Positions 1 through 12,141 of a DNA stretch of 64,000 nucleotides are shown here, piece by piece (the first letter of the stretch is position 1; the number at the start of each line of letters is the position of its first letter). The translations under genes and the position numbers were made by a program. The notes below the pieces were generated by a model, which saw only the letters and a list, made by a program, of their open reading frames with translations, was not told the origin of the DNA and did no database searches. The stretch spans positions 37,800,862 to 37,864,861 of the forward strand of contig CM049307.1 in NCBI GenBank assembly GCA_026874595.1, in the 5' to 3' direction. The stretch comes from Sipunculus nudus. Taxonomy: Eukaryota > Annelida > Sipuncula > Golfingiida > Sipunculidae.

Positions 1-646
1 TAAATAAAGGCAGTGACCGGGGAGATGACATTCAGCCCAGGAACTCTTTCTACCAATACAACCACACAAATCCCACTCTGGCCCTGCAGTCACTTGTATA
101 CAGAATTATCAGGCATACACAACATAATTTTTGGGGGTAAAAATATTGTCACTTATGAACCTTCTATGACTCCAATGCTTAAATTTCTGTCATCATATGT
201 ACAAGTAAGACCAGCAGTTTATCACTGTTTAGTGAAACCATGGATGTTAAAATCTATGTCAAACATCATGGAATACATGGAACTAAAGCACAGAGAGCCA
301 AGAAATATGTATTGCTCTAAAAATGACAGTGTTTATACCCTGTTTCTGAGATACTTGTAGTAATTCACCTGTTAAGTGCTTATAAATGTCCTGTGTTTCT
401 AGCACTGACATGTTTTTACACGCTGAGCTCACGTGCTAATTTACTCACCAGAACATGCACCACCATATCACACTGTTAGAGACTTAACAGCACAGACAGA
501 GTGACCAAACTTAACAAACCTGCTGTAAACCAGCAGTCAGACATAAAGTAACCATGGAGCATGCCCGACGAGGAGCGCCAAGGACGAGGGATACATCACT
601 CCTAGACCTTGGCACATTGCCAAAAGCAGCCGTCGGGGAGCCCCTC
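1..646 (-). other. 3' UTR or downstream flank of the TCF/LEF gene
   Basis: This follows the TGA stop on the minus strand. I see no minus-strand AATAAA or ATTAAA (TTTATT or TTTAAT on the plus strand), so the 3' end of the transcript probably lies left of the window. A donor-like TG/GTGAGTAA stands at 449/448 on the minus strand and could start an intron in the 3' UTR. The short plus-strand open frame at 13-360 resembles nothing I know and is probably chance. Confidence 0.5.
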
Positions 647-1022
647 TCAGGATACCATAACTGTAGATGAGAGTCCGGAGCTGTCACTAGATACAACGTC
701 CCCTGAGCTGGCCAGCCCTGTCACTGTGCTGCTGCTCCCGGATACTTCGTTATTGTTTGTCTCCTGCATTTGGCCAGTCTCTGTAGGTGGCTCCGTGGGC
801 GTTGGAGCTTGGTCGCTCTGGGTGACTGCAGGAATTTGAATGTGGTCTTCTACTTTTGAAATGGAGGAAGAAAGAGGGCTGCCTATATCAGAGTCGGCGT
901 CCGTGGTGGAATCAGCCGTTCCAACACTCCCCAGACAAACGTGGTCATCGCCATCGTCGGTACCACTCATGTCCGGGTCTCCATCTTCCCCGGTCAAAAA
1001 TCTAATGCACTTTTTCTTCCGT
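647..1022 (-). CDS. TCF/LEF: TCF/LEF last coding exon: end of C-clamp and C-terminal tail
   Basis: The exon opens after CCTTTTGCAG at 1023 and completes a split Arg codon (AG/A). It then reads RKKKCIRFL, the last block of the C-clamp including its fourth cysteine. The C-clamp is the second DNA-binding element of E-tail TCFs and reads GC-rich helper sites next to the HMG site. After it come about 115 residues that are acidic (EDGDPDMSGTDDGDDH) and then rich in Ser, Thr and Pro, ending in TVMVS and TGA at 649-647. The PLSLV-type CtBP-binding motifs of vertebrate TCF7L1/TCF7L2 tails are not present. Low-complexity tails are normal in this family and diverge fast. The stop is clear; a further 3' alternative exon outside the window is possible. 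Confidence 0.93.
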
Positions 1023-2651
1023 CTGCAAAAGGAAAAAGCACACTTTGAAACATGATGTGTCAGCTCACTGAAGAAAACAATCATCTCCTTGTCACCCATC
1101 TGCCAAAAAGTCCCACGTTCAGTGTGTTAGCAATAAAAAAGTGCCTTAACCACAGTGAAGTTCCCCTGAAGTAAATAGCAAAGACTGGACTACGTATAAT
1201 CCAACATGGCTGCTAAGCAGCTTTTTCTTTTGTTTAGAAAATTTCCCTTGCTAACCAAAAAGACACAAAAATCAGGTCTTCCCTCATGACTATTCTCGCA
1301 TGGCCAACACAACCTCGCAGGAGCCGGAATGTTACGTTCACGCCTCGGGCTATCTACTACAAGGGAATTTGGTGCGTGTGGTTAGAACGTGTTAGTCGGT
1401 CTCTGTTTAGACAGCACTGCTAGATGTTTGCATAAAAAAATAAAATGCTTTAGCCAATTATCTCTCTCTTGTTACATCTACATAGGGAGCGAAGCAACTT
1501 AGGATGGTTTAAAATATCAGCAGTGTGAACTCATGGGTTAAAAGCTTAACAAAATGGTCCTTGCCACAGTGTATTTTGTGGTAAAATCTAGGATGTGCGT
1601 ACTTCTTGCAGGCAGCTGCCACAAGGTAAAACCAGGTACAAAATTATGAATTATTAAGCAACCAGTTATGCAAAGCGGTGGCATGCTAGAGCAATAAGCT
1701 TGGAATCACCTTGGCGGTTTTACTGTCAAGCAAATCTGATTAATACAAAACAGTTAACCAATTGATACACAAGATACATCAACAGTTAACACCACATCAC
1801 TGCGCGGCAGTGGACGTTACAATATTCCATGCATCAGGGAGGGCAGCTTCCAAGAGGGGAACCATTGCCAGCTCACTGGGCCACTTCAGTACAGGTTACA
1901 ATATATAAAACGTAAATGAGAACAATAATGACTCAAATAGAGTGCAGACCTGACACGTTTAAATGATTACTGTGAAAAATATGGAGGTCTTATAAAGAAG
2001 CAAGCAGAGAGCAGTGCTGTCCCCAGGAACAGATGACACAAACACATGCAAGGCGGTTGGACGATCACAAAAATATACATTGGTGGCATGCGAGCAATAG
2101 CCAATCAGGAATACCTGACGGAAGTTGGGTTCGTAGTGTGGTAGGCAGGGCACAATCACAGTTCCGAGGAATCTAACTTTTGCTTGCTGTCTATAGAAGA
2201 GGTGTTTTCCATGACAACCGTAGGTGTGTGCGAATTCTCACTCAGGTTTTCAGTGTCAGATCTGAAATTAAACAGAGGCCACTGCAGAAAAGTTAAGAAA
2301 AACTTGACACAACTGCTATACTGGAGCAAAAGACTGGAGAAAAATACTAAGATTCCAACATCAAATAACTAATCCACACCTGTGTCTTAAGGTACCCACC
2401 AAAAAAACTAGAGACTTTTTTCACGAACAACAAAAAAATATTTTTTTTTTTTTCAGAATCTATAAAACTTTGCATTGAGTATAAACTCTTTCCCCCATTT
2501 ATGATATTATACACTGACAGTGACCATGAAGTTTTCTACTGTGTCTCATTAAATATTAATTGTTCTAATAAAGTCAGAAACTTTTCTGCAAGAGCCTTGG
2601 CTACTGTTGGATATGTATTATCTGTGGTTATGTCTGTTCCCCGGTACTCAC
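1023..2651 (-). other. Intron between the two C-clamp exons
   Basis: This 1629-base intron has donor TGTAG/GTGAGTAC at 2652/2651 and acceptor CTTTTGCAG at 1023. It is AT-rich, with A- and T-runs near 2400-2455. The short open frames within it resemble no known protein. Its position inside the C-clamp, with the Arg codon split AG/A, is confirmed by the protein. Confidence 0.9.
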
Positions 2652-2724
2652 CTACAGGGTTTACACCATTGGCTCTGTTGATCCACACCGAATCTAGCCC
2701 TACACTTCTTTGGGTTATTACAAT
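2652..2724 (-). CDS. TCF/LEF: TCF/LEF C-clamp exon (73 bases)
   Basis: This small exon between TTGTTGCAG and GTGAGTAC reads [16 protein letters not shown] followed by SQWCKPC. Those are the hallmarks of the C-clamp: CRARFG, then W-C and P-C, with the fourth cysteine in the next exon. The first base pair completes a split Asp codon (G/AT) and the last two bases start a split Arg codon (AG/A). The wording SQWCKPC is closer to invertebrate pangolin-type clamps than to the vertebrate NNWCGPC. Its length is not a multiple of three, so skipping it changes the frame and gives a short tail without a clamp (see findings). There is one extra cysteine just before the KKCRARF block. Confidence 0.96.
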
Positions 2725-4422
2725 CTGCAACAACAGAAGAGCCCTGTGATGGCTTTACATACAGAAAAAAAAAAAGAAAGGAAGGCTAATAAATGCTATG
2801 ATTAAAACCACTGTTGTTTTCCACATTTTGAGCATCCATGAATTGTAATCACAGAATTCCAAAGTTTTCCAACAAAAATGAAAAACCAAAAACTATATAC
2901 CACTGTAAAGTGTTTCCAACCTTTCTACTGAAAAAATGATCAGCTTATGGCCAATATATCAGGGTTTCCCCATATTTGTTTGTTTTTTTGTCACAGTAAA
3001 GTGAGTAAGTAAGGGGGTCCAGGCCACAGATTGCTGCGGCTGAAAAAGGGGAACTGGACCCCCTGGACCTCCCCACTGGATTTGCTTATGTACTTCTCAT
3101 GTTCTTGATGGGTCACATTCAACTGAGGTCTGACTCAATACTCTGCCTCTCTGTTGCTCCTGAAGGAGAAGGTGATCCTGAAGAAATTTGCCGCAAACTT
3201 GCCATGGACTGAATTATTAGTGTATTCCATTAACAAAACTTGCAATGGTTTTGATGTAACTGAATCATTAGTAAAGATCATTACAGGGTGGTCCATATTT
3301 TGCTGAATTTCCCCGATTTTTTCTTAATTTGGGGCACCTTGTTTCCAGGTTTCCCCAGATTTCCTGGATGGCTGGGGATCCCGAACTGCCAAAATCTGCC
3401 AAACCTTCACCATCCGCACTCAACTTTTGAAGAACCTTACTGTCCCATGCATTCCTCACCTGCCCTAGACAAGGTCAACAGATCTTCTGGCCTGTGTTTT
3501 ATCTCAAGACAACAAACCACAAAACCAGACAATAAATAAACTGATGCAAACCAAGCACAACTATCTACTCAACTAGATGTGATAGGGTTATCCAATCAGA
3601 AGTCACCTGCATGCAACCAAGGGAGAGCACTGATTCGAATTGTACAAGCTTATTACTCAAACAATTATATAATGGACTTTATGAACTTGCTTCTTAATTC
3701 TAAATTTCTTATTATGCTGTACACTCCTTACATAGGGGTTATAAACAGTACTCGTTCTAAATCTTCATTTTAAACGCTGTTTTGTGAAACAAGATTCTCC
3801 GGGTTTCCCCACCAGGGATGGCATAGCACAAAGAATTGTAATCAGACCAATGAGAGCATGGTATCACAGTATGCATCCGGCTCCCAAGTGTTAAAACTAT
3901 GTCACAACACTTTTGTTGATATGATTCTTGGCCTTGTGCCAGAACCAGTGTTATCAGCCCTAGTGGTGGAACTCGGAGAATCTTGCTATACAAAGCAGTG
4001 GTTAAAAAGAAGGAGATCTAGAACAACTACAATGTATAAACACTACACAAGGTGTGTTATTAAGCTGATGATCTGATAATTTCCCGTAATGATTAGTTCT
4101 TTCTAGCAAACAAGCTGACTACAAGTATATTGATTTAAGGATATATAAATATTAGTGTATATATTTACATATTAGTACTTACATGCTGAGACAAGATCTT
4201 TGAACCAACAACATACTGGCTAAAACAATGGTTCATATTAACTGAATGGGTCTTGATAGTTGAAATAGCTGTACCCAAACTGAAGATTCAAAAGGTTCAA
4301 AGGTGTTTTAGGAGGATGGGTGTATATACAGACAGGTTTCACTATAATGTAAGAGTGGAAGCTTGCTGTGTGCACGTGACACAGATGACACAAATGTCAA
4401 TAAGACGGTTACAATACTGTAC
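2725..4422 (-). other. Intron between HMG-tail exon and C-clamp exon
   Basis: This 1698-base intron has donor CAAG/GTACAG at 4423/4422. It contains the left arm (2996-3158) of a near-perfect inverted repeat whose other arm lies beyond exon 4423-4603. Bases 3280-3440 are less AT-rich and open on both strands (3268-3459 minus, 3288-3539 plus) but show no recognisable domain. The rest shows nothing notable. Confidence 0.85.
2996..3158 (+). repeat. Left arm of a 163-bp inverted repeat
   Basis: This stretch is the reverse complement of 5205-5367 with one mismatch that I can find (AGTAAGTAAG here, AGTGAGTAAG there). Each arm also holds a smaller internal inverted repeat, GGGGGTCCAGG and GGACCCCCTGG, around a 30-base centre. 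It may be a foldback element or two opposed copies of one dispersed repeat. The near identity implies recent insertion or gene conversion. Confidence 0.93.
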
Positions 4423-4603
4423 CTTGGAGTCCTTTAGGATCGCCCGGTTGACTATCTGCTCGCCTCTTTTTTGTCTTTTTCTTCGCATGCGTTGCATAAT
4501 TATCACGAGCACTCCAGCCTGGATACAGCTGCATGTGCAATTCTTTTTCTTTCCGAGCCATCTCGTAGTATTTAGCTTGTTCTGACCTGTCTAAACTGTG
4601 CCA
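4423..4603 (-). CDS. TCF/LEF: TCF/LEF HMG box, second half, with basic tail
   Basis: The exon starts after TTTCTTTACAG with WHSLDRSEQAKYYEMARKEK, continues ELHMQLYPGWSARDNY, and so completes helix 2 and helix 3 of the HMG box. It then has a basic stretch AKKKTKKRR. In the family this tail is the nuclear localisation signal and bends DNA by binding the compressed groove. The exon is in phase 0 at its start and so joins GRK of either alternative first-half exon without change. It ends with one base (G) that completes Asp with the C-clamp exon. All helix 3 landmark residues (W, YYE, LHMQLYPGW) are conserved. The exon sits between the two arms of a 163-bp inverted repeat, so its inclusion could be affected by RNA folding. 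Confidence 0.98.
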
Positions 4604-5204
4604 CTGTAAAGAAAACAGGTGCTGATAAAAACTACAGTTCAATTTTGAACACACAGTAAATGTTACATCTTTTTCAAACCTCAATATCACATCAATACCA
4701 TGAAATGAAGTTCTTACAGTACTTACAGAAAATCTATATTTTCAATCTCAACTGACAATTTTTCGAATCAACTTTGAGTTCATTAAAATATTTGCATGAA
4801 ATTCTTGTATGTGGACATATAAATGAATGAAATTACAGATAGGCATTTTCTGGAAATTTCATACAGATTGCCCACTAAGTTACTGTAATCTTAACCAAAT
4901 CAAATTAATTTAAATTACTTTAGTTCTGAGTAATTAAAATGTATTTAACCAAATTTCATATACAGCAACTTAATCCTGATTAACTTCATTCTACAATAAC
5001 TAATAACAATGAATAACAATGATATAAAAGATTTTCCCCTCAAGAACATAAAATTTAGTGTCATTTTAATTCTTTATATGCAGCAGTTGTAAAGGTTAAA
5101 ATATACATATTGTATCCATAATTTGTTTTGATAAATTTTAGGTTCTTGTATTTTGTGAGTTGTACATTTGTGAATTTGTTTTACAAAGCTCTTTGTGGAG
5201 TCAT

Positions 5205-5367
5205 AGCAACAGAGAGGCAGAGTATTGAGTCAGACCTCAGTTGAATGTGACCCATCAAGAACATGAGAAGTACATAAGCAAATCCAGTGGGGAGGTCCAG
5301 GGGGTCCAGTTCCCCTTTTTCAGCCGCAGCAATCTGTGGCCTGGACCCCCTTACTCACTCACTTTAC
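5205..5367 (-). repeat. Right arm of the 163-bp inverted repeat
   Basis: This is the reverse complement of 2996-3158 with one mismatch. The two arms lie in the same pre-mRNA, about 2.05 kb apart, on either side of exon 4423-4603. A CTCF-like motif starts 20 bases beyond this arm. Confidence 0.93.
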
Positions 5368-5386
5368 CTACCTGTTCACAAAATGG

Positions 5387-5400
5387 CCAGCAGGTGGCAG
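5387..5400 (+). promoter_or_regulatory. CTCF-like motif, forward
   Basis: CCAGCAGGTGGCAG fits the 14-base core CCASYAGRKGGCRS at every position. From that consensus, fewer than one chance match is expected in a window this size. Binding is inferred only. A second good match, reversed, is at 24145-24158. Confidence 0.4.
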
Positions 5401-8400
5401 TGTATGTTAAATGGTGATGAAATCTATATGTACAAGTCAGGTAAGAATGCCTGTTCTAACAGCTTTATTAAGTTTTATAAATCTATCCATCATGCAATCA
5501 GGCTGACAACAGGATGAGGTTAATCAATGATTTCTTATTTATCCTAAATCACTATAACTTCACTACATTTTAACTTCTTTATGATTTATCAATACCAACT
5601 TTGTAAGAAAGAAACTGATTTTTTCTTAACTATAAATAAGTGCATATAACAGAATTTTATCAGGGACTTTTAGTAGTGCCTAGCCAGAGCCCAATCTTTA
5701 TGATACTGATGATAATATAGATGGTAAGTTGAGAGACTTATTAATACCAACACCCTGCAAATGTCTCCAACGATTTCTAAAAGACAAGTCCTGGGATTAA
5801 GACAGCAAGGTCCATCTTATAAAGATACAATTTCAATCCTTGTTTAATATGATTAATCAGAAAGTTGGTAAAAAGTTTAATATCAATCTTGCAGGACATA
5901 TGAGAAGCGCAAAAAAGTGGAAATGTAGGTGGATGGGAGTACAAGAGTGTCTTGAATTTATGTACCAATTAAATCAATGATTTAGTGGCAGCGGCCAGGA
6001 AATGATGAGGCTTCTCTTTCGTGATACAGACTGATGAATTATCTGGTAAACGGGATCAATAAGGAGGATACGACAGCAGGCCACACAGTAGAATAAAGCC
6101 AGGTCACGCTGTTATCAAAGACTGAATTATCTTGTCTCCGTTGAAAATATAAATATCCCCACAGTAGTCATGTGCATTAATTCTTACTGCCAATTAATCC
6201 CAAATGTCAGTTCTATAAAAGGTCTCATTATAATATGGACCTGCAGATGGTAATAATCATTAAAGTTCATGTTGTAAACCACACTAACTCTTGTTTGTGT
6301 AATAAATGGATCCGATGCCTCGCCACCATTTGAATACTCAGTGGCATTGTCCCGTGCCGGGGTAATCATTTGGCTGGGAGAGGCATAATAGTTAACTGTG
6401 GTAAAACAAATACTGACTGCTCAATTGTGAGCACCTATTACTGGTAGAATTACACACAAGTGGGGTCAATTTAACTTGATATATGGCTGCAATGAGTGTC
6501 TAATTCCTGCACTGCCTCATACGGGTCAATTATGACCCGATCATAAAACACTTATTTGTACATGAATATACCAAAACTGCAGAATGTGACAGGCATATTT
6601 TGCCATCTTGAACATCATTGAAATTCAACTGAATTATGGTGCTGATATAAACACAGAAGCACAGACATTTCCTGCCAGGTTTATTATGATAAAAGCACCT
6701 ATATGTTTCAATTGCCACAAAAATTACATTTTTACAATTCAAGACTAATATAACCACTCCATTCCCAGACTGCTGTCAATTAAATTTTAAACCTGCCCTT
6801 AATAAGGAACAATGACTGGAACCTTAAAAACATTAAATAAAAGAAATACCTGGAATGAGGCTGAACATACAAACACAGCATCCACTGTCTCAGCACAGGT
6901 GTGCATATTATTTATCAGTTGATAACCATCTGCAATTAGATGGGTATATCATATATCCTTAGGGGTGGGGCAGGAGATGGTGGGTAAGTATGGAGAGAAT
7001 GCGTGTTTGGAAACTTCCTGACTACACCTAACAGAGTATATATAATATACCAGTAATAAGCTATTATTTTTTAAATATTTTTTTTCTCCTGGAAAAAGTT
7101 AGATGGAAACCCTATTTATACTTAGCTTAATATTTATAAAAGTTTTTTTTCAGTGGCATTTATCTCCCAGCTCTACTTCTGGGCAACCTCCTGAAGTTAC
7201 TTCTGTTGAGAATATTCAAGAGTTAGTCAGATTTTAAAGTGAATCTGGTATGCCCGAAATTGGTCGTGTGACATGACAGAGGCATAAAAAGGAATTTCAC
7301 TGAAACTTTTCACTGCTCCCAGAAATATAACAAAATCGAATTTAATTAGGGGGGGGGGGGGAACCACATACAAAGAAATGAAATGGATGTTGCCATCATC
7401 TGTGTCATCTAATGATACAGGGTCCCTAGGACTCCCAATTATCAATTAATTAATCAAAAATATAACAGATGGGCTGAGGCATGGTAGTCTCACCTAATTA
7501 CAATACATAACAATAGTCAATAATTATATCATGTCTTTGGTAATACTGTGTAAAATTTCATCCCATAAACTTTCCAAAAGGGTATGATGGCAGAGATGGC
7601 ATTATATACAGAACCCCTGAAAGTTTGCGTTTAAGCCTTTACATAACGACAGTAAATCTCTCCCCTCTCCAGCCGAGGTCAATTTTTGTAAAGTGTTTAG
7701 TATAGTGTTTGGCCTCAGGGGTTTATACTGTTCACAATGCAGTCAGTCTGCTATCACTCAGGGAGGAACGAGACTTCTTTTCCACAGGCAATTACCCATG
7801 AACTTTGACAGCGACTGTAGCAGTAGGAGACTTGCTGGAGGAGCTGCTGGGAGAGAAGCTGCTTTCTGCTGGCAGGCCAGTGTCACTTGTCACCAGGAAT
7901 CATCATTAGAACATCCTCGTCCTTTTCCATTGAGTCCTCTTGAATCAAATGCTGGACAAAGCCCAGCTCCATTTTCAACTGATCTATATTCACTCGGTAA
8001 GTTGCCACCTTTGAGTCAACACCATCCATAACACCTCCCTGTCCAAGGGACAGATCCGGTTACACTGACCAACAATAGTGGACCTTCCCTGACCATTAGC
8101 AAAATCTCATCTACCACAATGGCCTCTATTGTAGCAATCTGGACACGGCCACAGAGAAAGCTGAAACATCCAGCCCACTCCATGGCGACACAAGTGGGTG
8201 TTACCGTATCAATGGTTACCAATGGCAACACTAATTATCTACTGCTTATTAACTATAATTATTCACCTTTTATAAATTAGGTTGATTTTTAATTATTGCA
8301 CAAAAGTAATGTATAATCATTGCTGATTACATTTGTATCTTGTAATAAATGAAATATGGCTTTGAAATATGGTTATAAATATTTTTCTGTACTCAGTGCC

Positions 8401-9609
8401 CATGAAAGTTTTAATTAGTGATCATCTAAATTATTATATGGAAACTTGACTTGGCACCATGACAAGGAGCATCCAGTGAAGATATTTCAGATTTTTTTTT
8501 TACCGACAATCCCAAGTGTGGTTTCACTTATCACTTTGTCTAACACAGTACACTATAAATATTATATGACCAGCAATAGCTACTAATTAATAAAACAAAG
8601 GATGGCTTAACAGAGTGAAGACATGCACTTCACACACGTGACAGGATGGAGTATTTTCCCCCATCACTTTTAAAATATCTATGGTAGGAAGGACAGATAG
8701 GAGTTGTTAATCAGGTGGTAGCGAGATACCGAGGCCATGCTGGTGATCTTTTATCTGGTTTCATGTAATTGATGACTGTGCCTAGTGAACAAGACCAGAG
8801 CTGATGTTTACCTTGTCATTTTTCATTTTGCAAACCATAGATAGTACAAAGCCTGCCATGACCGTATTATAACTTCATTAACTCACAGTCAGATTATCGG
8901 TACGTCCTGGCTCCCACACAAGGAGAACACTCACAGACCTGATCATGTACTTTCCTGGGGATGCACATATTTTGGGGCAGGTGACACCTATTGTAGAGGG
9001 ATAAGCCAGCACTTATCCTGCTTATCTGAGACGGTGGCAGCGGCTGATGCCATGGCGATATAACTTAGTGGGCCTCACACCAAACATGACAGACAAGCCA
9101 GATAACTGATGATGGATGGGACGGCGTTTAATGAGTATTGGCCCTACTCATTTAGACCCAGATAAAGGGCCAAAAAACGGCTCCACTCCAGTTTAATCAC
9201 CCTGTATTAGTCAGAACAAAATTAACACTTGGTCTCCCATGTTTCTACCAACCATGAGAAAAATTACACGGCCCACTTGGCTAAAGGCACTGTGCCCATG
9301 GTATCCCAAAGAGATTCACAACAGAAAGGTCGGGCCGCAGGTGACGAAGGGTCAAACAGGCAAAGACCTGGTCTGTAAATTGAAAATGTTCTCTAACTTA
9401 AAAGGGCCACCTAACATGGCCCTATTTGTAAACTAAGGGACTCAGCAGGCAAAGCTGTAAAGCACAGACAAAAGGGGCTGGAACCTTCAATACTGCTCAA
9501 ATTCAGCAGCCAATTCATTGTTCTAGGAAGATAAAACTGTATCGCAACGTAGAGATAAAAGAGAGAATTTCCATAAATTGTCAGTGGTAATCTATTCTAT
9601 TAGGTGTGA

Positions 9610-9995
9610 CAGTTAGTCCGGACTGAGACATGAAATATGAGAGATCACGCTTCAGTTGGTCTGCCAGTCAGACGACCAAATATCAGGCCAAATCATCTAA
9701 CCCGTTTACAAAAGTGTGGCCGGGCCAGAAAATCAACTTGGACGGCAGTCCTACTTCCACCTGATCAAAGCAACGGGTCATGTTTTTATTGGGCCCTCTA
9801 CAAGGCAGTGTGTCACAATGTCATCTTTAATAAGAGAATTTAACAAATTTTGTGTCAAATCGCCAGAGATCAAAGCCGTTGGTGCCGTCTCGAGCCCAGT
9901 GGTGTCATGTATTCTTGGTCAAGTTTGCCCGGCCAATCCTGTAGCCCACAAGAATTTCAATAAACACTGGCTTCTCCGGGCAAATTGTGCCGATT
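9610..9995. promoter_or_regulatory. Candidate intronic enhancer with two TCF-type sites
   Basis: This is a GC-richer block in an AT-rich intron. It holds GATCAAAG at 9763-9770 and AGATCAAAG at 9867-9875, both matching the HMG recognition core. The second is followed by GCCGTTGGTGCCGT, which has two GCCG cores but is not the full GCCGCC helper site of the C-clamp. Open frames on the plus strand here (9637-9843 and 9716-10003) overlap in different frames and look like chance. The regulatory role is inference. Confidence 0.25.
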
Positions 9996-12103
9996 TTTTT
10001 TAAGTACAAAAGGTAATTTGTCAAATGATGACTAGAGCATCTGCCTTAATGGTTACACGCTTGTCCCTAAGCCGTAGCTTACACCATGCTATTTGCCTAA
10101 TGGGTCTACACAACTACATCTGAAGTTAAAACCTTGTTCTCCACCTAATCGTTTTTTTTTTATTCACCCTCTCCGTCCACAGCCAGGACCTGGGTGAGCA
10201 GCACCGCTTAGAACAATAATAAATCAAGGTTTTACATTACAGGTGCATGTGGCTGTATTCTCTTTAAATAAAACGTGAACATCAGCTGAATAAAAACAAT
10301 TCAATTATTGGGGTTAGATAACATTGAACTGTTATGATAAGGTGCTTGGGCAGCCCAAGATACTCTGGACTATTTTATCTGACACCAGCAACTATTTTTT
10401 AGCAACTTTATCCAACACAGGAAGCTTTTCAACAAGTGTGCCTTCCATGAGCAAAGCAGTTCAGGATGTAATCAAAGTGTCGAAAAATGCCTTCAGCTTC
10501 ACCCAACAACAAGACATTTAACTTGTTAATCTCTGCTTGGAAAGAATGCGGGCAAACCACTCTCCTATGGCTACCAATTTCATTAATCCACAAGCAGGTT
10601 AAAAAAGCACCAAACCACAAGGTCTTCACTGCTGATTGATCACAGATAAATTTATTCTGCCACGTATCAATCACGACAATTTCCTTGCAAGGGACCGTTT
10701 TGTAAAATTAATTACCAAATATTGTGATCATGATGTGGAGTGGGGCTGCGATGCAAAACGGTCGAAAATAACCGTATGTACGTCCCGTATACATTGTCCC
10801 TCCCTGATGGTCACGTTTTGCGAGAGAGTAATAATTGTTTCTGATGAATTGGCTTGTCCTGCTGCCTCGGGAGCTAATACAAGTCAATCTCAAGTAGGGT
10901 GCCCATTTATTTCTCATCTGACTTCTTCTAGTTTAATCTAATGACATCTGCAGTATATTGCAGCCTGTGTGGAGATGTAAAATGTTCACTTAAAATTTCA
11001 CTATTCTTAGCCAAATGCCCGACTCACTTAAGAGTATGCTTCAGCTTTCTTCAGGCCATTATAGTGTCAGTAGTATGTTTTCCTGTCCCAGTCACTTACA
11101 CTGTATCTTGGCTGTCATACAATATAAAATCAGTCTTACAAACTTACCCTGCATCATAACAGTCTAGGGCACCAACTTACACTGGACAAGAAAATTGTGC
11201 AGCCCAAATTTCTACCAGGGTCAAATAATACTGCACTATGGTAGGTCTGTGCACAAGCACATACAAATGTGTGAAACCTAATCTTTATTAGCAGTCAGTC
11301 TCATACTTAGTCCAGTAACGGATGTAATTAGCCAGACTTTGGACATTGCTTGTGCTGTGTTTTTTGCTGATAAAATACCATTAAGATATTTGTTTCCTCT
11401 ATGCAGTCACCTTTGACCTCTGTGTCTCCGGAGTTCTAACCAAACAACAATCCATCATTATTAATATTAACAATCCTGTCTGCTGTCTGTGCTGGTCTAC
11501 TAAACTACAGTTTGATTCAGCTGCAATTATATATGGGCTATAAAAGCGTCTGTTTGACACATAATTCATGCTGCCTGCTATGTGGGCCTACGATTTAACA
11601 ACATTTGTCTTGTCAAAGATGATTTAGATTCCACTAGGCCCTTGAGCTTCTTTGTTAAATGCAGTGAACACAGGAGTTAGTGGTGCTTTGTCATTTAACA
11701 TATGGAACAGACATTTATTGGACTTCTATACCAATCTGGCCAATGAATGATAAATTTCATACATTAACCAAAGACCTACCGGTTACAATGCTGATGATGT
11801 GTGTGAGGGTGTGTGTGTATGTTTGGGGTGATAAGACTTCCTCCACATCACTTACCTACCTGACCGCTTCATTACCTGTATGTACCTGGTGTCCGCCGGT
11901 CACAGATACAGTTAACGAGTTTAGCATCTCATACAACAATTAATTCATGCATGTGACTGAGTGAGTGACATCACCTCACATATATAGCTGACAGGGTGAT
12001 ACCCATAGTATAAACGGGTGAGTTCTCAGTAGTGTGTAATAACAAGTGCCTGGTGTGTTTCAACCCAGCTAAGCTGGAGGGGGGTGAGCAGGTGATATCT
12101 ATC

Positions 12104-12105
<2 letters not shown>

Positions 12106-12140
<35 letters not shown>
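12106..12140. repeat. G35 homopolymer on plus strand (C-run in the TCF pre-mRNA)
   Basis: A run of 35 G is followed by further G blocks to about 12156. Because the gene is on the minus strand, the pre-mRNA carries a long C-tract about 250 bases downstream of the exon A donor. In DNA the G strand is the template and could form quadruplexes. Homopolymer length is prone to sequencing error. Confidence 0.9.

Positions 12141-12141
<1 letters not shown>

Noticed and set aside
609-1055. Plus-strand open frames at 609-839 and 840-1055
   Set aside because: They are antisense shadows of the Ser/Thr-rich last TCF exon.
3600-3660. tRNA-like or SINE B-box words (GATTCGAATTG here; GGTTCAAATC near 32990)
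   Set aside because: No matching A-box, acceptor stem or cloverleaf could be drawn around either.
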